Source of the DNA: Luscinia megarhynchos
Taxonomy: Eukaryota > Chordata > Aves > Passeriformes > Turdidae
Assembly (NCBI GenBank): GCA_034336665.1
Contig: CM067589.1
Span: 1,187,720-1,251,719, forward strand
Length of the DNA: 64,000 nucleotides
Direction of reading: 5' to 3'
Below the pieces are notes generated by a model that saw nothing but the letters and a program-made list of their open reading frames with translations, was not told where the DNA came from and ran no database searches. Of this stretch, positions 30,101 through 40,600 are shown piece after piece (within the stretch, counting starts at the first letter, position 1; each line of letters begins with the position of its first letter). Made by a program: the position numbers and the translations under genes.

Positions 30101-33100
30101 ACCCAACTCCACAGAGGATTTTTCCCTAAAAATCCACCTCTGGGAGGGTTTTCCAGCACCAGGAGGATATTTTCCCTAAAAACCCAACTCCACAGAGGAT
30201 GTTTTCCTACAAACCCAACTCCACAGAGGATGTTTTCCTACAAACCCAACTCCACAGAGGATTTTTCCCTACAAACCCAGCCCAGGAGGATTTTATCCCT
30301 AAAAACCCATCCCTGGGAGGATTTCCCAGGGAAGACTTTTCCCTCTGGAGCTTCAAGGAAGGGATGGACAGCCCTCCCAAGAGCAGCAGATTTTTAGTAC
30401 AAAACTCCCATTTTTGGGGCTGACCCTTGAAGCTGAGATGGCAAAACCCCGATCCCAAATTCCCTGCTGGGCACGAGGCCTGGGGCTGCAGCTGGGGGAG
30501 CTGGGGGTGCCCCTGCTGCTCCCCAGGGATGATTTGCTGCGGGCCATCAAGAAGCTGAAGGTTCTGGGGAGCGGCTTTGGGATCATCCCCGTGGGGGGAA
30601 CGTTCCTGGTGCAGTCGGTGCCGGCGGAGCTGAACATGGATCACACGGTGGTGCTGCAGCTGGCTGAGGTGGGGGTGGGAGAGAGCTGGGAATGGGGTGG
30701 GAATGGGATGGGATGGGATGGGATGGGATAATGGGATAGATGGGATGGGATGGGATAATGGGATGGGATGGGATGGGATGGGATAATGGGATGGGATGGG
30801 ATGGGATGAGGCTGGGATGAGATGGGATGGGATGAGATGGGATGGAATGGGATAGGGATGCGGGGACGAGATGGGATGGGCTGGATGGGATGGGATGGGA
30901 TAGGGATGGGATGAGAGTTGAGGAATGGGATGGGAATGGAATAGGGGACAGGGATAGGATGGGAATGGGATGGGAGAGAGCTAGGGAATGGGATGGGATG
31001 GAGATCGAGGGATGGGATAGGAATAGGGAATGGAATGGGACAAGGGATTGGATAGAATGGGGATGGGATGGATGGATAGGATGGGATAGGGATGAGGATA
31101 GGAATAGGATAATAGGATGAGATGGGATAGGATAATGAGATGGATGGGGATGGGATGGGATGAGAGATGGGATGGATAGGGATGGGATGGGATGAGGGAT
31201 AGGATAATAGGGATGGATGGGATAAGGATAGAGATAGGATGAGATAGGGATAGGATAGGATGGATAGAATGGATGGGACAAGTGAGATAGAGATGGAGAT
31301 AGAGATGGGATGAGATGGATAATGGGATGGATGGGATAGATGGATGGAGATAGAGAATAAGGGATGGCAATGGGGAGAGTTGGAAATTGGGGTAGGAATA
31401 AGGAATGGAATAGGGATAGGATAGGGATATGGATGAGATGGGATAGGGATGAGATGGGGATGAGATGGGGATAGAGATGGATAGGATGAGATGGGGATGA
31501 GATAGAGATAGAGATAGAGATGGAGATGGATGAGATGGAGTAGGATACGAGATAGCAATCGGAGAAGTTGGGAATAGGACGGAATGGAATAGGGGACAGG
31601 GATTGGATGGAATAGGGATGAGAATGGAAAAAGTTGGGAACGGAATGGGGGATGGGGATGGATGGAATGGGTAGAATAGGAAAGGAATGGGAATGGGGAA
31701 TGAGAATAGGAATGGGACTGGGATAGGGATGGAGAATAGGGAATGGAATGGGAATGGAGATGGGATGGAATGGAATGGAATGGAATGGAATGGAATGGAA
31801 TGGAATGGAATGGGAATGGAATAGAATGGAATGGAATGGAATGGAATGGAATGGAATGGAATGGGACAGATGGGATAGGGATGGGATGAGGGAATAGGGA
31901 TGGAATGGGATGGAAAGTTAGGGAATGGGATGGAATGGGAAAGGGAATGGAATAGGAATGATGGAATGGGAATGGGGAATGGGGAATGGGAATGGGAAAT
32001 GGGAATGGGAAATGGGAAATGGGAGGGAATTGAAAGGGCTGGGAATAGGAAATTGGTGGAAGGGTCAACCTGCAAAAGAGGTGGAAATGGCTGGAAAGGG
32101 GCTGGGAATGACCTGGAAAGGGATTGGGAAAGGGCTGGGAATGGGGAATTGCTGCTTCGAAGTGGGAGTGGGGTTGGATCAGGTTTGTGGGGCTGCTGAG
32201 CGATGGACTTAAATGTTTAAACCTGGATTTCAATCATCTGTTCCCATAAAATCCTGGGATTGTGCCGGGCTGGGATGAGCCTGAGCTGTCCCTGCTCTGC
32301 TGGGAATTCAGGGGGATTCTCTGGTTTTATTCCCAGAAAAAGGGTTTGTGACAGTCAGTGAGATCCGAGCAGCCTCAAGTGGGAGACGGAGAGAGCGAAG
32401 CAGGTGCTGGTAGAGTGGGGCTGGGAAATGGGGGAATGGGGAAAATGGGGATGAGGATGGGAAAATGGGAGAGGAAAAATGGGAAGAAATGGGGAAAAAG
32501 GAGGCTGGGAAAAATGGGAATGGAAAAATGGGGGAAAATGGGAAAATGGGGATGGGAAAATGGGGAAGAAAATGGGAAAATGGGGATGGGAAATGGGGAG
32601 AAAATGGGGATGGGAAAATGGGGAAAATGGGAAATGGGGATGGGAAAATGGGGAAAATGGGAAAATGGGGATGGGAAAATGGGGAAAAATGGGAAATGGG
32701 AAATGAGGGCTGGGGAAAATGGGGAATGGAAAAATGGGGGAAAATGGGAAAAATGGGGATGGGAAAATGGGGATTGGAAAATGGGGATGGGGAAATGGGG
32801 GAAAATGGGAGAAAATGGGGATGGGAAAATGGGATGGGAGGGAATGGGGGAATGGGGGGAAAATGGGAAAATGGGGAAAAATGGGAATGAGAGTGGGAAC
32901 AACTCAGCCCATTCCCAGCCCATCCCAGTTCATCCCCAGCTATTCCCACCATTCCCCGGCCATTCTCAATCCATTCCCAGTCATTCCCAATCCAATCCCA
33001 ATCCCATTCCCAGTCCATTCCCATTTCCAGGATCAACCTGCTGAAGGAGGGTATGGCCTGGCTGGGTTCCCAGTCCCATTCCCAGTATTCCCAGTATTCC

Positions 33101-34045
33101 CAGTCCATTCCCATTGCAGGATCACCTGCTGAAGGAGGGCATGGCCTGGCTGGGTTCCCAGTCCCATTCCCCAGTATTCCCAGTATTCCCAGTCCCATTC
33201 CCATTTCCAGGATCACCTGCTGAAGGAGGGCATGGCCTGGCTGGGTTCCCAGTCCCATTCCCAGTATTCCCAGTCCATTCCCATTTCCAGGATCACCTGC
33301 TGAAGGAGGCATGGCCTGGCTGGGTTCCCCAGTCCCATTCCCAGTATCCCAGTCATTCCCAGTGCATTCCCATTTCAGGATCACCTGCTGAAGGAGGGCA
33401 TGGCCTGGCTGGGTTCCCAGTCCCATTCCCAGTATTCCCAGTATTCCCAGTCCCATTCCCATTGCAGGATCACCTGCTGAAGGAGGGCATGACCTGGCTG
33501 GGTTCCCAGTCCCATTCCCAGTATTCCCAGTATTCCCAGTCCCATTCCCATTTCAGGATCACCTGCTGAAGGAGGGCATGGCCTGGCTGGGTTCTCAGTC
33601 CCATTCCCAGTATTCCCAGTCCATTCCCATTTCCAGGATCACCTGCTGAAGGAGGGCATGGCCTGGCTGGGTTCTCAGTCCCATTCCCAGTATTCCCAGT
33701 CACTCCCAGTGCATTCCCATTTCAGGATCACCTGCTGAAGGAGGGCATGGCCTGGCTGGGGTTCCCAGTCCACATTCCCAGTGATTCCCAGTATTCCCAG
33801 TGCATTCCCATTTCCAGGATCACCTGCTGAAGGGGAGGGCATGGCCTGGCTGGGTTCCCAGTCCCATTCCCAGTATTCCCTAGTATTCCCAGTATTCCCA
33901 GTGCATTCCCATTTCCAGGATCACCATGCTGAAGGAGGGCATGGCCTGGCTGGGAAGCTCAGGCTCGGCCGAGCGCAGTTCTGGCTGCCCTGCTCTCTCT
34001 AGGAGCTGCACGCCAGGGGCGGAGCCGCGGGAGGCGACGAGCTGA
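24083..34045 (+). CDS. SNF8: SNF8 (VPS22/EAP30, ESCRT-II), with frame breaks
   Basis: SNF8 is the VPS22 subunit of ESCRT-II, which links ubiquitinated cargo sorting to ESCRT-III on late endosomes. Exons seen: 24083-24135, 24354-24404, (exon 3 absent or unreadable), 27442-27546, 29214-29286, 30527-30668, 32337-32409 and 33919-34045. Diagnostic segments are [81 protein letters not shown] and [11 protein letters not shown]. These form the winged-helix core. Exons 4, 5 and the next are intact with matching phases. Exons 1, 7 (32337) and the last each carry single-base indels against the family. Because flanking exons are perfect and the protein is essential, sequence error is likelier than gene loss. 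The last exon's acceptor is tandemly repeated 11 times. Confidence 0.9.
24165..24340. repeat. Minisatellite (GTCTGTCTGTCCCGGTTC)
   Basis: About nine copies of GGTTCTGTCTGTCCC filling the 218-base SNF8 intron 1. Confidence 0.9.
24354..24404 (+). CDS. SNF8: SNF8 exon 2
   Basis: Seventeen codons, [17 protein letters not shown], identical in sense to the mammalian exon. Acceptor CCCGCAG and donor CAG/GTGGGG. Confidence 0.96.
24440..26520. repeat. 2-kb array (CCCATTATTCCCAGTTTCCC)
   Basis: Over 100 irregular copies of CCCATTCCCCATTATTCCCAGTT in SNF8 intron 2. It becomes increasingly noisy to the right, with truncated units, which may reflect poor consensus quality. Confidence 0.95.
26550..26700 (+). 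pseudogene. Possible corrupted SNF8 exon 3
   Basis: The only complex sequence between SNF8 exons 2 and 4. A frame reads [14 protein letters not shown], weakly like the family's FRVQFQDMCATIGV. The expected ~47 residues after LAQ cannot be read in one frame. It is either an error-ridden exon 3 or unrelated sequence. Confidence 0.3.
26700..27335. repeat. Minisatellite (CCCATTCCCATCCCATTTCC)
   Basis: Continues the pyrimidine-rich intron array with CCCATTCCTGTCCCTGTT units on the left and CCCATCCCATTTCCC on the right, in SNF8 intron 3. Confidence 0.92.
27442..27546 (+). CDS. SNF8: SNF8 exon 4
   Basis: Acceptor CTTTCCCAG, then [20 protein letters not shown] and [14 protein letters not shown]. 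Donor GGAG/GTGGGG. Fully intact. Confidence 0.97.
27560..28310. repeat. Minisatellite (GGGATCCATCCCTGATCCTG)
   Basis: About 33 copies of a ~22-base unit in SNF8 intron 4. Confidence 0.95.
28470..29205. repeat. Minisatellite (ACAATCCCAGAACAATCCCA)
   Basis: Over 50 copies of a 13-14 base unit CAATCCCAGWA ending directly at the SNF8 exon 5 acceptor. Confidence 0.95.
29214..29286 (+). CDS. SNF8: SNF8 exon 5
   Basis: [20 protein letters not shown] then DVS. Acceptor TTCCCAG and donor AGTCA/GTGAGT. Intact. Confidence 0.96.
29515..30335. repeat. Minisatellite (CCAACTCCACAGAGGATTTT)
   Basis: About 25 copies of a ~31-base unit alternating CCAACTCCACAGAGGAT with TTTTCCCTAAAAACCCA, plus CCAGCCCCAGGAGG variants. 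SNF8 intron 5. Confidence 0.95.
30527..30668 (+). CDS. SNF8: SNF8 exon 6
   Basis: [36 protein letters not shown] and [11 protein letters not shown]. Intact. Acceptor CTCCCCAG and donor GAG/GTGGGG. Confidence 0.97.
30690..31990. repeat. Array of GGGAT/GGAAT pentamers in SNF8 intron 6
   Basis: Irregular GGGATGGGATAGG and GATAGAGATG units. An uninterrupted (GGAAT)n run lies at about 31768-31862, the complement of the (CCATT)n run in CDK5RAP3. Confidence 0.95.
32337..32409 (+). CDS. SNF8: SNF8 exon 7 with two one-base deletions
   Basis: Acceptor [19 protein letters not shown] is readable, then [13 protein letters not shown] continues in the next frame. The exon is 73 bases where 75 are expected. 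One base is lost after AAAAA (K-N codon) and one at GAGCAGCC. Donor CTG/GTAGAG. Confidence 0.85.
32415..32895. repeat. Minisatellite (AAAATGGGGATGGGAAAATG)
   Basis: About 30 copies of AAATGGGGATGGGA units in SNF8 intron 7. Confidence 0.95.
33023..33918 (+). repeat. Tandem array of the SNF8 last-exon splice acceptor
   Basis: Ten upstream copies, plus the real one, of a unit of 80-100 bases. Each has a CCCATTTCCAG-type acceptor, then about 33 coding bases reading [11 protein letters not shown], then GGTTCCCAGTCCC and CATTCCCAGTATTCCC spacer. Copies start at about 33031, 33119, 33210, 33290, 33378, 33467, 33556, 33637, 33725 and 33817. All keep the AG, and nearly all keep the reading frame. Confidence 0.95.
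33919..34045 (+). CDS. SNF8: SNF8 last exon, frame-disrupted
   Basis: Starts GATCACCATGCTG, with an extra A against its repeat copies, then KEGMAWL. Further on, QFWLP and ELHA are readable in another frame, and AEPREATS with TGA at 34043-34045 matches the family's AEEAREALP end. At least three indels are needed to restore homology. Confidence 0.7.
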
Positions 34046-34049
34046 ATGA

Positions 34050-34495
34050 GGGGCGATGCGGGAATCCCGGGAATGAGGCGGGAGTCCTCGGGAATGAGAG
34101 AGCGGGAATCCCGGAATGAGAGGGGGAATCCCGGAATGAGAGGGGGAATCCCTAGGAATGGGGGCGGGAGTCCCGGAATGAGAGGGGAATCCGGGAATGA
34201 GAGGGAATCCTCGCGGGAATGAGGGCGGGGAATCCCGGGAATGAGAGGGGGAATCAGGGAATGAGGGCGGAAACCCGGAATGAGAGAGGGAATCCGTGAA
34301 TGAGGGGCGGAATCCCTAGAATGAGGGACGGGAATCCCGGATGAGAGGGGGAATCCTCAGGGAATGAGAGGGGAGTCCGAGGGAGATGAGGGGAATCCCG
34401 AATGAGGAGGGAATCCCGAATGAGAGGGGATCTCCGGAATGAGAGGGGAATCCCGGGAATGAGAGGGGAATCCCGGGAATGGGGGCGGGGAATCC
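34050..34495. repeat. Noisy minisatellite (GGGAATCCCGGGAATGAGAG)
   Basis: About 22 irregular ~21-base copies just after the SNF8 stop codon, with many single-base indels between copies, unlike most arrays here. Confidence 0.9.
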
Positions 34496-35575
34496 CTCCC
34501 AGAATCCCAGGAATCCCAGCTAGAATCCCTGCTGGATCCTGGCTGAAATCCCCCCTGGAATCCTCAGAAATCCAGCCCGGAATCCTCAGGAATACCGGTG
34601 GGAATTCCAGATGGAATCCTCTGGAATCCCAGCTAGAATCCCTCCTGGAATCCTGGCTGGAATTCCCTCAGGAATCCCCCCTGGAATCCTCAGGAACCCC
34701 AGGAATGCCAGCAGGAATTCCCAGGAATTCCAGCTACAATCCCTGCTGGAATTCTGGATGGAATCATGGATAGAATCCCTGCTGGAATTCTGGATGGAAT
34801 CCTGGCTGGAATCCTCAGGAATCCTGGCTGGAATCCCTGTGGGATCCTCGGGAATCCCTCCTGGAGTCCTCCAAAATCCCCCCTGGAACCTCCAGGAATC
34901 CCTCCTGGAATTCTGGATGGAATCCCTGCTGGGATCTTCAGGAATCCACCCTGAAACCCCCAGGAATCCTCCCTGGAATCCTCAGGAATCCCGGGAATGC
35001 CAGCAGGAGTCCCCAGGAATCCCTCTTGGAATCCCTGCTGGAATTCTGGATGGAATCCCTGCTGGAATCCTCAGGAATCCTGGCTGGAATCCCCCCTGGG
35101 ATCCTCAGGAATCCCTCCTGGGATTTTGGGGGATCCTGGCTGGAATCCTTGGGAATCCCTCCAGAATTCCCAGGAATCCTGGCTGGAATCCCTCCTGGAG
35201 TATTTGGGAATCTTCAGGAATCCCCCTGGAATCCTCAGGAATTTCTCCTGGGATTTTTGGGAATCTTGGCTGGAATCTTCAGGAATCCCTCCCAGAATCC
35301 CTCCTGGGATTTTTGGGGAATCCCCCTCTGGAATCTTTGGGAATCCCTCCCATGATTTCTGGGAATCCTGGCTGGAATCTTGGGAATCTCCCCTGGAATC
35401 TTTGGGAACCCCTCCCGGAATCTTTGGGAATCCCCCTAGAATCCTCTGGAATCCCTCCCAGAATTTTTGGGAATCTTGGCTGAAATCCTTGGGAATCCCC
35501 CCTGGAATCTTTGGGAATCCCCCCCCAGGATTTTTGGGAATCCCTCCCGGAATCCCTCCTGTCCCCACAACCCCA
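34495..35575. repeat. Minisatellite (GGAATCCCTGCTGGAATCCT)
   Basis: Over 50 copies of ~20-base GGAATCCYNSCTGGAATC units, probably transcribed in the SNF8 3' UTR. Confidence 0.95.
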
Positions 35576-35594
35576 GGGACACCTGGAGATTTGC

Positions 35595-35600
35595 AATAAA
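35595..35600 (+). terminator. SNF8: Probable SNF8 poly(A) signal AATAAA
   Basis: AATAAA in TTTGCAATAAAAG, the first canonical plus-strand signal after the SNF8 stop. If used, the 3' UTR is about 1.55 kb and contains the arrays at 34.05-35.58 kb. Confidence 0.6.
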
Positions 35601-35855
35601 AGTTTTTTACAAAATTCCTGAGCTTGGGAAATTCTGTGGGATGAATCCCTGCTGGATTCACTGCCTGCTTTTGGGTGGAAAATCTGGGGATCGAGGAAAA
35701 TGAGGAGAAATGAGCTGAGGATGCAAATGGGATTTTGGCTCTGGAATTTTGGCTCCCAGCAATGGGAAAACTGGGAAAAGCTGCCCCAATAAATCGTTTT
35801 TCCATAAGAATTCCCACTAAGGAACACCACGGGATCCGTTCTGCCAAAACAAAAC

Positions 35856-35861
35856 TTTATT
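35856..35861 (-). terminator. UBE2Z: Probable UBE2Z poly(A) signal AATAAA
   Basis: TGCAATAAAG on the minus strand, followed by a T/G-rich tract. About 1.63 kb past the UBE2Z stop, and only some 260 bases from the convergent SNF8 signal. Confidence 0.65.
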
Positions 35862-37489
35862 GCACAAAGGAAAAAAAAAAAAAAGAAAAAAAAGGAAAAA
35901 AAAACCAAACCCAAAAAGAATCAGAACTCTTCTGTACAATAGAATACAACCAGAGATCTCCGAGTGATCTTGTGCATTTATTTCGTTTTCAACTCCATCG
36001 AAATCTAAAAATCCGTTTGCTAAAACATCTCTGCCTACAGCAGTGGCTCGAGGATTGTCACTTGGGGTGGGACAGAATTCCCTCCGATCCCACCCCCGGG
36101 AGGCTGGAAGAGCTCCCAGCCCCGCCCCGAGGCTGCTCCGGGGACAAAAAGGTGACAAAAAAGTGACCAAAGGTGACAAAAAGCGGCACCTCGGGATCCC
36201 GGCGCTCAAGGGTTAAATCCCAACCAGCCCCAGGGGATTTTTGAGGGGGGAAAACAATTCCCAAGTTGTTTTTCCCGAGTTTTTTCCACCGAAATTTTCC
36301 ACCTCTCTGTGCCCAGAGCAATCCCCAAATCCCGAATCCTTCCTGGGGTTTTTTATTTTATTATTTTTTGGGATTTTTTTGGCTCCTCTTTGACCCCTCA
36401 GGATGAGGAACCCGAGCTGGGAAAATCCTCCCAGCACCAGCAAGGATCCAAACTGGGGCCAAACTGGGAAGTGGGACAAGGGGCAAAATGTGCAACTTTG
36501 TGCTCGGTTTTGTCAATAAAAAAATAAAATAAAAAAATCGAGTGTTGAAGCTCTTGATCACCCAAACTCTGCTCCAGTGGCTCCCTGGAAAATGTGGAAT
36601 TTTTTGGGGTGGCTCTGTGTCACTGCCAGGACAATTCCTGCTCTGAGCAGTCCCAAAAATGCAGAATTTTACAACGTTTGGCAAAAGGAATTTCTCTGAG
36701 AATCCACCTGGAATTGTCCTTTTTTTTTCTTGGCTTTTTTTTTCGTTTTTGTTTTGTTTTTTGAAGTGGGGGTGACAGCAGGGAGGGGAATTCAAGGTGA
36801 CACCGACCCAAGGTGGGGAGCAGAGAATTCCAGAATTCCAGGTGAGGAAAAAACAGCTCCACCAGGAGAAAAAAACCCAACAAAACAACAAAAAAACCCT
36901 CCCAAAAAATAAAAATAAAAGCAGCAGTTGGAGAAATGAACACCAAACTGGGATCTCTGAGTGCTCCCCCTCCTCCCTTCCTTTCCCAAACTTCCAGGAT
37001 GAAGAAATCCACGGATTCCTGAAATCTCCAAAGTGCCCCCAGTTCCAGCAGTGAAAATTTCCTCTTTTTTTTAAATTTTTTGTTTTTTTAAATCTTTGGT
37101 CTGCCTAGAAGAAAAGACACCAGGGAGGCCCCCCCCAGCTCTCCCCAAATTCCACCTGGATTATTCCCACAGCTCCAGGGGCACAAAAACCTCTCGAGGA
37201 TTTGCAGTCTAGAGCTCATTTTTTAATGGGCGAAAAAAAAAACAAAAACCCAGCAAAAAAAAAAAACAAACCCCAAAAAAATTCCCAACCAGTGTAGGCA
37301 TTCTGCAAAAAAACCCCAAAATGAACCTGATGCCAGGAGGTACCTTTGTCCAAGAGGAGCTCGGCTTTGTTGTCCCTGCGGTTTTGGTTTTTTTTGGGAT
37401 TCTCCTCCCGGGGATTCTCTGCCGCGGCGCTCGGGGCGGGTCCCGCGGCTCTCCCGGCTCTGCGAGTCCTTGGGCGGCCCAGGGCGCGG
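35862..37489 (-). other. UBE2Z 3' UTR, inferred
   Basis: Unique, non-repetitive sequence with A/T-rich stretches lying between the UBE2Z stop and the poly(A) signal. The lack of arrays contrasts with its surroundings, as expected for a long conserved 3' UTR. Alternative AATAAA-like sites occur near 36900 (minus). Confidence 0.5.
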
Positions 37490-37660
37490 TCAGGCCCTGG
37501 GGCCGCTCTGAGAGTCCGGCTCGGGCTCCGAGGAGCTGCTCTCCGAGTCCAGGTCGGCGCCGTCGGGCTGGTGCCGCTCCTGCAGCCGCGCCCGCAGCGC
37601 CTGCAGCCGCCCCAGCAGCGCCTGGTAGTCGAAGTGGCCGCGCTTCTCCCCGAACGGGTC
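37490..37660 (-). CDS. UBE2Z: UBE2Z exon 7 (C-terminus)
   Basis: [20 protein letters not shown] then [19 protein letters not shown], the acidic [17 protein letters not shown] and TGA at 37492-37490. The tail keeps the S-rich acidic patch but not mammalian sequence. Confidence 0.93.
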   Translation of the reverse strand, partial: DPFGEKRGHFDYQALLGRLQALRARLQERHQPDGADLDSESSSSEPEPDSQSGPRA

Positions 37661-40600
37661 CTGGGAGAAACGGAGAGAAAAAGGGAGTGAGGCCTGAAAC
37701 GGAGTGAGCCTGAACAAAGGGAGTGAATCCTAAAGAAACCGGAGTGAGCCTGAACAAAGGGAGTGAGCCTGAAACCGGAGTGAGCCTCAGCAAAGGGAGT
37801 GAGCCCTGAAACGAAGTGAGCCTCAGCAAAGGGAGTGAATCCTAAACAAACCGGAGTGAGCCTGAACAAAGGGAGTGAGCCCTGAAACGGAGCGAGCCTG
37901 AACAAAGGGAGTGAAGCCTAAAACCAGAGTGAAGCCTAAACAAACCAGAGTGAATCCTGAAAGAAATGGAGTGAGCCTGAACAAAGGGAGTACAGCCTGA
38001 AACCGGAGTGAGCCTCAACAAAGGGAGTGAATCCTGAAAGAAACCGGAGTGAAGCCTAAATAAACCCGGAGTGAACCCTAAACAAACCTGGAGTGAACCT
38101 AAACAAAGTGGACTGAGCCCTAAACAAACCAGAGTGAATCCTGAAACCGGAGTGAGCCTAAACAAAGTGGAGTGAATCCTAAACAAACCCAGAGTGAATC
38201 CTAAACAAACCAGAGCTGAGTCCTGAAAGAAACTGGAGTGAACCCAAAACAAAGCGGACTGAGCCCTAAACAAACCCGGAGTGAATCCTAAAACACAAAA
38301 TAAATCCTGGATAAATCCTAAAACACAAACCCGAGTGAGCCCTAAACAAACCCAGAGTGAATCCTAAACAAAGCAGAGTGAATCCTGAAACACAAACCCT
38401 GAATAAATCCTAAAACACAAATCCTGGATAAATTCTAAAACACAAATCCGGAATAAATCCTGAAAACAAACCCGGAGTGAATCCTAAAACACAAAAAAAA
38501 AATAATCCTGGATAAATCCTAAAACACAAACCCAGAATAAATCCTAAAAACAAACCCAGAATAAATCCTAAAAACAAACCCGGAATGAATCCTAAAACAC
38601 ACAAAAAAAATTCCTGGATAAATCCTAAAAGGAAATCCTAAATAAATCCTAAAACCAAATCCAGAATAAATCCTGAAACACAAAAAAAATTCTGAATGAA
38701 TCCTAAAACAGAAACCCAGAATAAATCCTAAACCACAAATCCTGAATAAATCCTAAAAACAAACCCAGAATAAATCCTAAAAACAAACCTGGAATGAATC
38801 CTAAAACACACAAAAAAAAATCCTGAATAAATCCTAAAACACAAATCCTGAATAGATCCTAAAAACAAATCCGGAATAAATCCTAAAACACAAAAAACAT
38901 TCTGAATGAATCCTAAAACACAAACCCAGAATATGTCCCAATGTCCAGCTGTGCCCAGCTGCTCCCCAGATGTTCCCCAGCTGTTCCTGCCCCTCCCCAC
39001 TCACCTGCATGGTCTGGCCCTGCAGGTAGAGCCTCTCCTTGCACACGCCCTCGTAGAAATCCAAATATTCCATGAAGGATTTCTCCATGACACCCCTGGG
39101 GACAGGGACACAGCGGTCACCAGGGCCAGGCACAGCCAGGGACCTGCTGGGCCACCCACAGACCCTCTGGGCCACCCACAGCACCTGCTGGGCCACCCAC
39201 TGCACCCACAGTACCCCCTGGGCCACCCAGAGACCCTGCTCGGCCACCCAGAGCACCCACAGACCCTCCTGGGCCACCCAGGGCAACCACAGACCCTGCT
39301 GGGCCACCCACAGACCCTCCTGGGCCATCTACAGCACCCACAGCACCCCCTGGGCCACCCAGAGACCCTCCTGGGCCACCCGGAGACCGTGCTCGGCCAC
39401 CCAGAGCACCCACAGACCCTGCTGGGCCACCCACAGACCCTGCTGGGCCACCCAGAGACCCTGCTGGGCCATCCAGAGCACCCACAGCATCCCCTGGGCC
39501 ACCCACAGCAACCACAGACCCTGCTGGGCCACCCACAGACCCCCCTGGGCCACCCACAGCACTCACAGTACCCCCTGGGCCACCCAGAGACCCTGCTGGG
39601 CCACCCACAGACCCTCCTGGGCCACCTACAGCACCCACAGGACCTCCTGGGCCACCCACAGCAAGCAGAGACCCTCTGGGCTACCCACAGACCCTCCTGG
39701 GCCAGCTGGGTGTCCCCAGGGGGCGGCAGGGAGGGACAGAGCCCCCCCCAGTTCCTCCCAGTGTCCCCCAGTCCCTGTGGAGCTCCCCCCCAGTTCCTCC
39801 CAGTGTCCCCCAGTCCCTGTGGAGCTCCCCCCCAGCCCCCTCCCAGTGTCCCCCAGTCCCTGTGAAGCTCCCCCCAGCCCCTCCCAGTGTCCCCAGTCCC
39901 TGTGGAGCTCCCCCCCAGCCCCTCCCAGTGTCCCCCAGTCCCTGTGGAGCTCCCCCCAGTACCGCAGGGGCTCGGGGCAGGGGCACTTCCCCTCCAGCAT
40001 GTCGCACACGGCCACGCGGATGGTCTCGTGCCGGATGCACTCGTTGTAGTTCTTGCTGTCGCCGGGGTGCCGCTCCTGGGGAGGGGCACGGGCTGAGCCG
40101 CCTCGGACCGGGGCTGGCCCGTGCTGACCAGTGCTGGCCAGTGCTGACCAGTGCTGACCAGTGCTGACCAGTGCTCACCAGTGCTGGCCAGTGCTCACCA
40201 GTACTGACCAGTGCTCACCAGTGCTGACCAGTGCTGACCAGTGCTGACCAGTGCTCACCAGTGCTGGCCAGTGCTCACCAGTGCTGGCCAGTGCTCACCA
40301 GTGCTGGCCAGTGCTCACCAGTACTGACCAGTGCTCAGCTGCCTCTGACCGGGGCTGGCCAGTGCTGACCAGTGCTCACCAGTACTGACCAGTGCTGAGC
40401 TGCCTCTGACCAGTGCTGACCAGTGCTGAGCTGCCTCTGACCAGTGCTGACCAGTGCTGACCAGTGCTGACCAGTGCTCAGCTGCCTCTGACCGGGGCTG
40501 GCCAGTGCTGACCAGTGCTGACCAGTGCTGACCAGTCCTGACCAGTGCTGACCAGTGCTCAGCTGCCTCTGACCGGGGCTGGCCAGTGCTGACCAGTGCT

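Noticed and set aside
39001..40089. Long frames such as [12 protein letters not shown] or [11 protein letters not shown], resembling a structural protein
   Set aside because: A 21-base repeat unit keeps frames open. The region is UBE2Z intron 5, and only exon edges match a family.
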